Assembly (NCBI RefSeq): GCF_019890725.1
Contig: NZ_JAINZZ010000022.1
Location: forward strand, 52,495 to 116,494
Source: Actinacidiphila acidipaludis
GTDB lineage: Bacteria; Actinomycetota; Actinomycetes; Streptomycetales; Streptomycetaceae
Direction: 5' to 3'
DNA: 64,000 nucleotides
A model generated the notes under the pieces. The model saw only the letters and a program-made list of their open reading frames with translations, did not search any database and was not told the DNA's origin. The first letter of the stretch is position 1. Each line of letters begins with the position of its first letter. This document shows, piece by piece, positions 57,750 to 64,000 of this stretch. The translations under genes and the position numbers were made by a program.

Positions 57750-59123
57750 GTGCTGGGCCGGCAGAAGGAGTGCCGCGCCGTCGCCGACCTGCTGGACGTC
57801 GTCCGCGCGGGCCACGGCGGTGCGCTGGTCGTGCGCGGCGAGGCCGGGATCGGCAAGACGGCGCTGCTGGACCACGCGGCGCGGCAGGCTCCCGGCACGC
57901 GGGTCGCCCGGGTCTCGGGCGTGGAGTCGGAAGAGGAGCTCGCCTGGTCAGGCCTCCGCCGCCTCTGCACACCGCTGCTGGCCGGCGGACGCCCACCCGG
58001 GCCGCGGCATGACGCGCTCGGTGCGGCGCTCGGGCTCACCGCCGGTCCGCCGCCCGGCAGCCACGCCGTCGGACTCGCCGTGCGGGACCTGCTGACGGAG
58101 GCGGGCGTGCGCGTGTGCCTCATCGACGACGCTCCCTGGATCGACAGCGCGTCCCTGCGGGCCCTCACCGTCGTGGCAGGCCAGGCGCGGGCCGGGCCGG
58201 TCGCCCTGCTGTTCGCCGCCCGCGACGGCGAACACGCCCTGGACGGCCTTCCCGGCCTCCGGCTCCGCGGGCTGGCCGCCGGGGACGCGGAGCGCCTGCT
58301 CGACGCGGCGTCCGCCACGACCCCGCACCGCCGGGCCCGGCGGCGGATCCTGCACCAGGCCCGCGGCAACCCCCTGGCGCTGCTCGAACTGGCCCGGGAC
58401 GTCCCGCTCGCGGACGGTCCCGACGCGCCCGTCCTCCATACACCGGCCGCCCGGATCGAGCGGCTCTACGCCCGGCGGCTCGCGGAGCTGCCCGCGGACT
58501 CCCGGCTGCTGACGCTGGTCGCCGCGGCGGAGGCGCGGGACGACCCGAAGCTGGTGTGGGACGCGGCCGGGGCGCTGGGCGTCGAGCCCGAGGCAGCGGT
58601 CGCCGCCGCGTCCGCCGGCCTGCTGGAACTGGCCGAGCACGTCGCCTTCCGCCATCCGCTGGTGCGTTCGGCCGTCCACCGCGTGTCCCCGTACGCGCAG
58701 CGCCGAGCCGCACACCGGGCGCTCGCCGGTGCCACCGACCCGGAACATGACCCCGAGCGGCGGGCCTGGCACCTCGCGGACGCGACGGTCGGCCTGGACG
58801 ACCGGCTCGCCACGGAACTCCAGAAGTGCGCCGACCGGGCCGAGTCCCACGGCGGCACCGCCGGTGCGGCGGCCCTCCGCACCCGCAGCGCCCGGCTGAC
58901 CGTCGACCCGGCCAGGCGGGCCCGGCGGCTGCTCGCCGCGGGCGAGACCACGATGCGGGCCGGCGGCCTCGACGCCGCCCTGGACCTCGCGCACGCCGCG
59001 GAGGGCGGACCGCTCAGTCCGGCGGACCGCACGCGCACCGCCCTGCTGCGGGCGCGGATCGCCTCCGCTCGGGCGGCCGCCGGCCCGGCGCAGGACCCGC
59101 TGTCCGGCACCGCTGCCGGATGA
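57750..59123 (+). CDS. LAL-type AAA ATPase protein lacking the LuxR DNA-binding domain
   Basis: This 457-residue protein has the ATPase half of a large LuxR (LAL/MalT) regulator: GRQKECRAVADLLDVVRAGH at the start, Walker A RGEAGIGKTALL, Walker B VCLIDDAPWIDSASL and the winged-helix region with ARGNPLALLELARDV. After about residue 400 it becomes a short TPR-like tail and ends. LAL regulators are usually 850-1000 residues with a C-terminal LuxR helix-turn-helix, which is absent here and not found downstream. It is a truncated or naturally short form. GTG 57750 has GAAGGGAG 9 bases upstream. Confidence 0.85.
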   Translation: MLGRQKECRAVADLLDVVRAGHGGALVVRGEAGIGKTALLDHAARQAPGTRVARVSGVESEEELAWSGLRRLCTPLLAGGRPPGPRHDALGAALGLTAGPPPGSHAVGLAVRDLLTEAGVRVCLIDDAPWIDSASLRALTVVAGQARAGPVALLFAARDGEHALDGLPGLRLRGLAAGDAERLLDAASATTPHRRARRRILHQARGNPLALLELARDVPLADGPDAPVLHTPAARIERLYARRLAELPADSRLLTLVAAAEARDDPKLVWDAAGALGVEPEAAVAAASAGLLELAEHVAFRHPLVRSAVHRVSPYAQRRAAHRALAGATDPEHDPERRAWHLADATVGLDDRLATELQKCADRAESHGGTAGAAALRTRSARLTVDPARRARRLLAAGETTMRAGGLDAALDLAHAAEGGPLSPADRTRTALLRARIASARAAAGPAQDPLSGTAAG

Positions 59124-59159
59124 GGGCGCCCTTCCGGGCCCGCGCGCGGCCCGCCCGAA

Positions 59160-59192
59160 GGCACTGAGACGGCGCTGAGACGGCACTGAGAC
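59160..59192. repeat. Three 11-bp direct repeats (GGCACTGAGAC type)
   Basis: GGCACTGAGAC (59160-59170), GGCGCTGAGAC (59171-59181) and GGCACTGAGAC (59182-59192) follow each other without a gap. The 11-bp period puts the units on one face of the DNA. It lies 78 bases before the BrkB-type gene. Confidence 0.75.
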
Positions 59193-59269
59193 CGCCCTCC
59201 GAGCCGTCCGCGGCCCGCTCCCCTTCCCGCCCTGCCGGGACCGGCATTCCGCTCGGGCACCGCCTCCGC

Positions 59270-60337
59270 ATGAAGGGCCGATTCGGGGACAGCCGAGAAG
59301 GCATGATCGGCAAAGGACGCGCAACGGACACTTCGGGCGGGCAGCGCTCAGGTGCGGGCACCGCCGGCCCGGACGCGCAGGTGGAGCGGCGGGAACCGGA
59401 CGGCCCGACGGACCTGCCGAAGCAGTCGTGGCGGGCGGTGCTCAAGGGCACCCTCAAGGAGTTCCAGAAGGACGAACTCGGCGACCGGGCCGCGGCCTTG
59501 ACCTACTACAGCGTGCTGTCGCTGTTCCCGGCGCTGCTGGTGCTCGTCTCCCTGCTGGGCATCGCCGGCCGGTCCGCCACCGACAAGGTGCTGAACAACA
59601 TCAGGAAACTGGCGCCCGGTTCGGCGCGCGACATCATCACGCAGGCCGTGCACCAGCTCGAGGGCCGCGGCGGCCTCGGGTCGGTGCTCGCCGTGGTCGG
59701 CGTCCTGCTCGCGGTGTGGTCGGCGTCGGGCTACGTGGGCGCGTTCATCCGCGCGGCGAACTCCGTCTACGACATACCCGAGGGCCGGCCGGTGTGGAAG
59801 GTGCTGCCGGTGCGGCTGGCCGTCACCGTGGCGCTGATGCTGATGGCCGTCATCGGATCGCTGATCGTGGTGTTCACCGGTGGCCTGGCCCATCAGGCGG
59901 GCACCGCGCTGGGCGTGGGCGACACCGGGCAGACGGTGTGGTCGATCGCCAAGTGGCCGGTCCTGGTGCTGCTGGTGGTCATGATGACGGCGCTGCTGTA
60001 CTGGGCCACGCCCAACGCCAAGGGCCGCGGCTTCCTCTGGGTCACCCCCGGCAGCCTGACCGCGCTGCTGCTGTGGATGGCCGCGTCGGCGGGATTCGCC
60101 CTCTACGTCGCCAACTTCAGCTCGTACAACAAGACCTACGGCGCGCTGGCCGGGGTCATCGTCTTCCTGGTCTGGCTGTGGATCACCAACCTGGCACTGC
60201 TGCTCGGCCTGGAGATGGACGCGGAACTGGCCCGGCAGCGAGCGATCGCCGGCGGATACCCCAAGGGCAAGGAGCCCTACGTGGAGCCCCGGGACACCCG
60301 GGCGTGGAGTGACGAGGACCGGAGGCGGCTGGAGTGA
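59270..60337 (+). CDS. YihY/BrkB-family inner-membrane protein
   Basis: This 355-residue protein has a polar N-terminus of about 70 residues, then six membrane segments of the YihY/BrkB (UPF0761) family. The conserved DRAAALTYYSVLSLFPALLV opens the membrane part, then YVGAFIRAANSVYD and a late GALAGVIVFLVWLWITNLAL with LLGLEMDAELAR close to the end. The family's function is unsettled. ATG 59270 is the longest start, and ATG 59303, behind GAGAAGG, is an alternative. Its stop overlaps the CorA start by 4 bases, so they are cotranslated. Confidence 0.92.
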   Translation: MKGRFGDSREGMIGKGRATDTSGGQRSGAGTAGPDAQVERREPDGPTDLPKQSWRAVLKGTLKEFQKDELGDRAAALTYYSVLSLFPALLVLVSLLGIAGRSATDKVLNNIRKLAPGSARDIITQAVHQLEGRGGLGSVLAVVGVLLAVWSASGYVGAFIRAANSVYDIPEGRPVWKVLPVRLAVTVALMLMAVIGSLIVVFTGGLAHQAGTALGVGDTGQTVWSIAKWPVLVLLVVMMTALLYWATPNAKGRGFLWVTPGSLTALLLWMAASAGFALYVANFSSYNKTYGALAGVIVFLVWLWITNLALLLGLEMDAELARQRAIAGGYPKGKEPYVEPRDTRAWSDEDRRRLE

Positions 60338-61410
60338 ACGGCACCCCGCGCACCACCGAGACGGAGCGCCCCGAAGCGGTCACCGGAAACGACGCCGGCC
60401 CGGACGCGAAGGCCCGCGACGCCGGCGCCTCGCACACGACGCGCACCCGCCTGTACCGCAACGGCACGCTGGAACGGGAGGACTTCCCCGTCCGGGACAT
60501 CTCCCGGTACGTGGACGACCCGGACTGCATGATCTGGCTGGACGTGTGCGACCCGGCCTCCGGCGACTTCGACATGATCACCGAGGAGTTCGGACTGCAC
60601 GCCCTGGCCGTGGAGGACGCGCGGCACGAGCACCAGCGCCCCAAACTCGACACCTACCGCACACACTTGTTCCTGAGCGCCTACGCGGTGACGGTGGACG
60701 CGGACAGCGGCGCGGTCGGCACCAGCGAGGTGTCCGCGTTCATCACCTCCAACGCGCTGATCACCGTCCGCAAGGGCCGGCACTGCCGCGTCGAGCCCAT
60801 GGTCGAACGCTGGGACAACGCGCCGGAACTCGCCCGGCACGGCGTGGGGTTTCTCGTGCACGGGCTGCTGGACTACCTCGTCGACGGGCACTTCAGCGCC
60901 GTCCAGGACCTCGACGACCGGATCGAGCAGCTGGAGGACCTCCTCTTCGAGGACAGCCCCGACGAGATCCAGGCCGTGCAGCGCCGCTCCTTCGAACTGC
61001 GCAAGAGCCTGGTGCGGCTGCGGCGGGTGGTGCTGCCCATGCGGGAGGTCGTCAACTCCCTGCTGCGGCGCGACCTGCACGTGGTCAGCGAGCCGATGAT
61101 GCCCTACTTCCAGGACGTCTACGACCACGTCCTGCGCGCCACCGAGTGGACCGAGTCGCTGCGCGACCTGGTCACCACCGTCATGGAGACCAACCTGACG
61201 GTCCAGGGCAACCGGATGAACCTCATCATGAAGAAGGTCACCAGCTGGGCCGCGATCATCGCCGTGCCCACCGCCGTCACCGGCTTCTACGGCCAGAACG
61301 TCCCCTACCCGGGCTTCGGCGGCCACTCCGGGTTCTGGACCTCCACCATCGTGATGGTGGTGCTGCTGGTCCTGCTCTACGTGACGTTCAAGCGCCGGGA
61401 CTGGATCTGA
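60334..61410 (+). CDS. CorA-family divalent cation transporter with altered GMN motif
   Basis: This 358-residue protein has a long cytoplasmic N-terminal domain, the helix with YLVDGHFSAVQDLDDRIEQL, and two C-terminal membrane helices (SWAAIIAVPTAVTGFYGQNV and STIVMVVLLVLLYVTFKR). CorA transporters carry the signature GMN in the loop after the first helix. Here this reads YGQNVPYPG, so Met is replaced by Gln. Variants occur in the family and may change ion selectivity. It starts at GTG 60334, inside the end of the BrkB-type gene. A strong terminator follows. Confidence 0.92.
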   Translation: MNGTPRTTETERPEAVTGNDAGPDAKARDAGASHTTRTRLYRNGTLEREDFPVRDISRYVDDPDCMIWLDVCDPASGDFDMITEEFGLHALAVEDARHEHQRPKLDTYRTHLFLSAYAVTVDADSGAVGTSEVSAFITSNALITVRKGRHCRVEPMVERWDNAPELARHGVGFLVHGLLDYLVDGHFSAVQDLDDRIEQLEDLLFEDSPDEIQAVQRRSFELRKSLVRLRRVVLPMREVVNSLLRRDLHVVSEPMMPYFQDVYDHVLRATEWTESLRDLVTTVMETNLTVQGNRMNLIMKKVTSWAAIIAVPTAVTGFYGQNVPYPGFGGHSGFWTSTIVMVVLLVLLYVTFKRRDWI

Positions 61411-61414
61411 CCGG

Positions 61415-61446
61415 GGTCCGGCCGGGAGCCCGCTTCCGGCCGGACC
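61415..61446. terminator. Terminator after the CorA gene
   Basis: GGTCCGGCCGG (61415-61425) and CCGGCCGGACC (61436-61446) are perfect 11-bp arms with a 10-base loop, 4 bases past the CorA stop and before the convergent ester-cyclase-like gene. Confidence 0.8.
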
Positions 61447-61529
61447 GATCCCCGGCATCACTCACCAGAACGAGGCCCGCGAGCGTCACGGAGCACGCCG
61501 GTGTGCGAGGGCTCGCCGGGGAGGCCCGG

Positions 61530-62093
61530 TCAGTCGCCGGGCAGGGAGTTCGCGGCCCGCGTGGCCTCCGCCGAGATCGCGGCGGCGGCACGGCTCGCCT
61601 TGCCGGAAAGGCGCCAGGCCATCATCCGCGCGCCGACGGCGGGTGACGGGGGGAAGACGCCGAGCTGGCCGAGCATGCCGATGTCGTCGCGCACGGCCTC
61701 GTGGCGGACGACCTGGCCGTCCCTGATGTCGAGCAGGTGCACCTGCTCGAAGTCGATCTTGCGACCGGTGGGCGGCACGGCCTGGTCGAGCCGGCCGTCG
61801 CGGTACCGGACGAACGGACCGGTGTGCGTGCCCTGCATCCGCAGCCGGACCCAGACGCGATCCCCCTCGTGCAGGACCCGGGAGACGGGAAAGCTCAGGT
61901 CGCTGAAGGCGGCGCGCATCCAGGCGCCCGAGGCGAGGGTGCCGCGGGGCCCGGGGAGGGCGCAGGCGGCCGGGGCGACGGCGGCCTCGCGGTTGGTGTT
62001 CCGCGGGTGGACGACCTCGGCGGCCAGCTTCGCGTCCCCGGTGACCAGCACACGGAACAGCGCCTCGCCCAGCTCGGGCAACTCCATGGTCAT
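61530..62093 (-). CDS. SnoaL/ester-cyclase-like (NTF2-fold) protein
   Basis: This 187-residue protein resembles SnoaL-like ester cyclase proteins. A helical start (ELGEALFRVLVTGDAKLAAE) leads to EVVHPRNTNRE, then FSDLSFPVSRVLHEGDRVWV, MQGTHTGPFVRYRDG and a closing FEQVHLLDIRDGQVVRHEAV. The NTF2 fold makes a cone-shaped pocket; members range from polyketide cyclases to binding proteins. It is extended by 45 Ala-rich residues at the C-terminus. It is divergent from a TetR gene with a short control region between, so it is a likely TetR target. Confidence 0.85.
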   Translation of the reverse strand: MTMELPELGEALFRVLVTGDAKLAAEVVHPRNTNREAAVAPAACALPGPRGTLASGAWMRAAFSDLSFPVSRVLHEGDRVWVRLRMQGTHTGPFVRYRDGRLDQAVPPTGRKIDFEQVHLLDIRDGQVVRHEAVRDDIGMLGQLGVFPPSPAVGARMMAWRLSGKASRAAAAISAEATRAANSLPGD

Positions 62094-62151
62094 CTGCGCT
62101 TCCTCGGGAGGGGAGACCGGATGGGAGGGGTCTCCAAAATTCAGGTGATTG

Positions 62152-62171
62152 TGTACCTAATGAATAGTACA
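62152..62171. promoter_or_regulatory. Candidate TetR operator
   Basis: TGTAC (62152-62156) and GTACA (62167-62171) form an inverted repeat with a 10-base AT-rich centre, in the 105-base gap between divergent genes. The local AT content suggests that it overlaps both promoters. The arms are short. Confidence 0.45.
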
Positions 62172-62198
62172 TGGGGGCATCGTCGTTACGATGGCCGC

Positions 62199-62813
62199 GT
62201 GACCTCGAAGCGCAGCTACGTCTCGCCCCTCCGGCAGGAGTCGGCGGCCCGCACCCGCGAGCTGATCCTGGAGCGGGCCACCGTGCTGTTCGCCGAGCGC
62301 GGCTACGGCCGGGTGACCGTGGCCGACGTCGCCGCCGAGGCCGGCGTCTCGGCGAAGACGGTGTTCGCGAGCGTGGGGAGCAAGTCCGACATCCTGGACC
62401 GGATCGTCGACCGCGCGGTCGAGGAGTCCGGACACCGCGAGGCCGTGCCGCACCTGCTGACCCTGGACGAGCCGGCGGCCGTGCTGCGCGGCCTCGCCCA
62501 CGGCACGCGGGTGGGCAACGAGCGGCAGTTCTGCGCCCACGAGGCCATCCGCAAGGCGCTCCCCGTCCACGAGAACGGCGAGGCGCTGTGGGAACGGGCG
62601 ACGGCCGCGTACGTCGAGGCGCTCGACGCGGTGGCCCGCCACCTGTTCGAGCTCCGCGGCGACTCGCTCCCCTTCACCGCCCAGGAGACCGCCGACCTGC
62701 TCTGGTTCTGGTTCGGACCGGCCGCCTGGCGCGCCCTCGTCGTCGACCGTGACTGGACCTGGGACCGGGCGGAAGCGGCGCTGGCCGCCACGGCGGTGGC
62801 GGCGCTGAGCTGA
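62199..62813 (+). CDS. TetR-family transcriptional regulator
   Basis: This 204-residue protein has the N-terminal TetR helix-turn-helix: RTRELILERATVLFAERGYG, then VTVADVAAEAGVSAKTVFASVG as the recognition part. The rest is a helical ligand-binding and dimer domain (VGNERQFCAHEAIRKALPVH, LWFWFGPAAWRALV). GTG 62199 is used because it gives the usual N-terminal length; a longer frame runs over the divergent gene. The ligand is unknown. It is expected to repress itself and the ester-cyclase-like gene. Confidence 0.93.
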   Translation: MTSKRSYVSPLRQESAARTRELILERATVLFAERGYGRVTVADVAAEAGVSAKTVFASVGSKSDILDRIVDRAVEESGHREAVPHLLTLDEPAAVLRGLAHGTRVGNERQFCAHEAIRKALPVHENGEALWERATAAYVEALDAVARHLFELRGDSLPFTAQETADLLWFWFGPAAWRALVVDRDWTWDRAEAALAATAVAALS

Positions 62814-62854
62814 CGTGCCGGCCGCACCGAGTTCGGGGCGGCGGGCCGAACGGG

Positions 62855-63265
62855 TCAGGAGGAGAAGCGTTCCCCGGCGAATTTCCGCACCGCTGACGGG
62901 ACTTCGGTGAGCCCTGCGGGGAGCCGGTCGAGGCGGAGCAGGGCGTGGGCCTGGTGACCGTCGACCACACCGGTGCACGGGCGGGCGAGCGCGGCGCCCG
63001 GGACGGGCCAGACGATCAGCCAGGGGCGGGCATCCGTGGCACCGGGGCGAGGGCCGATCGTGACCGCGGCGATCGCGTGCGGGCGCGGCCGAGGCGTTCG
63101 TGCTGCTCGTCCGGGTGCTGCGGCCGCGCCGCGCGGTGGGCCAACCCGCAGCCGCAACGGACGACGCAGGCGCCGGAAGGAGCGCACCCCAGCCCACCAC
63201 GCCGCCGCGGTGACCAAGCACCACACGCCCAGCAGACCCGGCGGGAACGGCACCCGCTGGTGCAC
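62855..63265 (-). CDS. Hypothetical protein with N-terminal membrane segment
   Basis: This 136-residue frame begins with one hydrophobic segment (PGLLGVWCLVTAAAWWAGV), then Arg/Pro-rich sequence, then a compact part HAIAAVTIGPRPGATDARPW and LIVWPVPGAALARP. Codon third positions on this strand are G/C-rich, which favours coding. The frame is open upstream to about 63330 without another good start, so the true N-terminus is unsure. The opposite strand also has an open frame here, which I consider less likely. No function can be given. Confidence 0.45.
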   Translation of the reverse strand: MHQRVPFPPGLLGVWCLVTAAAWWAGVRSFRRLRRPLRLRVGPPRGAAAAPGRAARTPRPRPHAIAAVTIGPRPGATDARPWLIVWPVPGAALARPCTGVVDGHQAHALLRLDRLPAGLTEVPSAVRKFAGERFSS

Positions 63266-63353
63266 GACCAGGCCTCGGTGCAGGGCGGTGACATGACGGT
63301 TGCCTTGGCAACCCGCTGTTCACCCGGCTCGACGCGGCTCGTGATCAATACAG

Positions 63354-64000
63354 CTAGGCCGTGTCCCGGTTGTACCGCGAGGTCGACCACGTGTAGCCGA
63401 GCACGGCCAGTGCGACGCACCACGCCACGGCGAGCCAGCCGTTGTGGCCGATGGGTGTGCCGAGCAGCAGCCCGCGCAGTGTCTCGATGGCGGGTGTGAA
63501 CGGCTGGTACTGCGCGACGGGCTGGAACCAGCCGGGCATGGCGTGCACCGGCACGAACGCGCTGGAGATGAGCGGCAGGACCATCAGCGGCAGCGCGTTG
63601 TTGCTGGCCGCCTCGGCGTTGGGGCTGGACAGGCCCATGCCCACCGCGATCCAGGTCAGGGCCAGGGATACGAGCGTCAACAGCCCCAGGGCCAGCAGCC
63701 ATTCGGCCACGTCGGCTCCCGTGGACCGGAACCCGATCGCCACACCGACCGCCCCGACGAGGACGACGCTCAGCATGCACTGCAGCACACTGCCGACGAC
63801 GTGCCCGATGAGCACCGAGCCGCGGTGGATGGCCATGGTGCGGAAGCGGGCGATGATGCCCTCGGTCATGTCGTTGCAGACCGAGATCGCGCTGCCGATC
63901 GTGGTCCCCCCGATGGTGAGCAGCAGGATCCCTGGGACGAGATAGGCGAGGTAGGCGGAGCGGCCGGCGCCGCCGTGGCCGATGCCGGCGCTCATGGTGT
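63354..64000 (-). CDS. ABC-2 type transporter permease (DrrB-like), 5' end cut off
   Basis: At least 214 residues of a membrane permease are present and the frame continues past the window edge, so the N-terminus is missing. Typical segments are YLAYLVPGILLLTIGGTT near the present start, DMTEGIIARFRTMAIHRGSV (the conserved cytoplasmic loop of DrrB-type permeases), two to three helices, and then SSAFVPVHAMPGWFQPVAQY and PFTPAIETLRGLLLG. These match daunorubicin-resistance-type efflux permeases. The partner ATPase would lie just outside the window, upstream. The final helix ends near residue VLGYTWSTSRYNRDTA. Confidence 0.9.
   Translation of the reverse strand, partial: TMSAGIGHGGAGRSAYLAYLVPGILLLTIGGTTIGSAISVCNDMTEGIIARFRTMAIHRGSVLIGHVVGSVLQCMLSVVLVGAVGVAIGFRSTGADVAEWLLALGLLTLVSLALTWIAVGMGLSSPNAEAASNNALPLMVLPLISSAFVPVHAMPGWFQPVAQYQPFTPAIETLRGLLLGTPIGHNGWLAVAWCVALAVLGYTWSTSRYNRDTA

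Noticed and set aside
56077..57996. N-terminal extension of the NAD kinase frame
   Set aside because: It is antisense to the dihydrolipoyl dehydrogenase gene. The kinase homology begins at 56076.
62945..63499. 184-codon frame on the plus strand
   Set aside because: It is Arg/Thr/Pro-rich without domains and overlaps the ABC-2 permease gene. The minus-strand frame 62855-63265 looks more gene-like.
1..64000. CRISPR arrays, tRNA or rRNA genes, transposases, integrases
   Set aside because: Read for and not found. The short direct repeats present have two or three units only and no spacer pattern.

Overview
The window is a piece of high-GC actinobacterial chromosome, almost certainly Streptomyces or a close relative. 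Third codon positions are strongly G/C, GTG starts are common, and the gene families are typical of streptomycetes: a WblE-like WhiB protein, GAF-ANTAR proteins, SpoIIE-type phosphatases, a SigB/F/G-type sigma factor, a ROK regulator beside an ATPase-less sugar ABC transporter, and DUF6343 and DUF6510 proteins. About 60 genes are packed on both strands. I saw no rRNA, tRNA, CRISPR array, transposase or phage gene, so it reads as accessory or arm-type chromosome rich in stress and signalling functions. Both ends cut genes: an SRPBCC gene at 1-80 and an ABC-2 permease at 63354-64000.

Layout. (1) 158-7936: a glycan uptake and degradation locus, with a GH38 alpha-mannosidase, two permeases and a lipoprotein binding protein on the minus strand, and a divergent ROK repressor with a palindromic operator candidate between them. 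(2) 8080-11824: a three-subunit PaoABC-type molybdenum aldehyde oxidoreductase, then a CPA1 Na+/H+ antiporter. (3) 13524-17780: a minus-strand unit of two ABC-F ATPases and a CGNR zinc-finger protein, headed by a leader with a 9-codon upstream ORF, several hairpins and a U-tract that looks like a ribosome-controlled attenuator. (4) 17869-26081: small stress-type genes, namely a second SRPBCC protein, an XRE regulator, a STAS protein, DUF488, a three-gene operon with repeated YbjQ-like domains, a WblE-like protein, an epimerase and DUF6343. A decayed GAF/SpoIIE remnant lies in this stretch. (5) 26174-34969: signalling genes (CHASE3 histidine kinase, REC-PP2C phosphatase, stand-alone receiver, and a GAF/SpoIIE-like/HATPase protein), with an M48 protease and a BKACE-family enzyme between them. 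(6) 36027-41427: a MarR/flavin-reductase divergent pair with a perfect inverted-repeat operator, an SDR, a NodB deacetylase, an MGDG-synthase-like glycosyltransferase and a DMT exporter. (7) 41820-49503: a baeRF2-type protein with a SigB-like promoter, three tandem GAF-ANTAR proteins, an M20 peptidase, a STAS-ANTAR-GAF protein and a SigB/F/G-type sigma factor. (8) 49590-64000: HxlR regulator, DHA2 exporter, a sulfite-oxidase-like/FNR/DUF6510 redox operon, a CNB-HATPase kinase-like protein, NAD kinase, dihydrolipoyl dehydrogenase, a LAL-type ATPase without an HTH, a BrkB/CorA pair, an ester-cyclase-like/TetR divergent pair and the cut ABC-2 permease.

How it fits together (inference): much of the region looks like a general-stress and redox module of the SigB type. 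It holds a sigma factor, STAS proteins, HATPase/phosphatase partners, ANTAR antiterminators and several flavin, molybdopterin or NAD(P) enzymes. Two signalling proteins have lost canonical catalytic residues: the SpoIIE-like domain at 33227-34969 and the phosphoacceptor histidine of the kinase-like protein at 53760-55001. The most interesting regulatory element is the ABC-F leader at 17572-17704.
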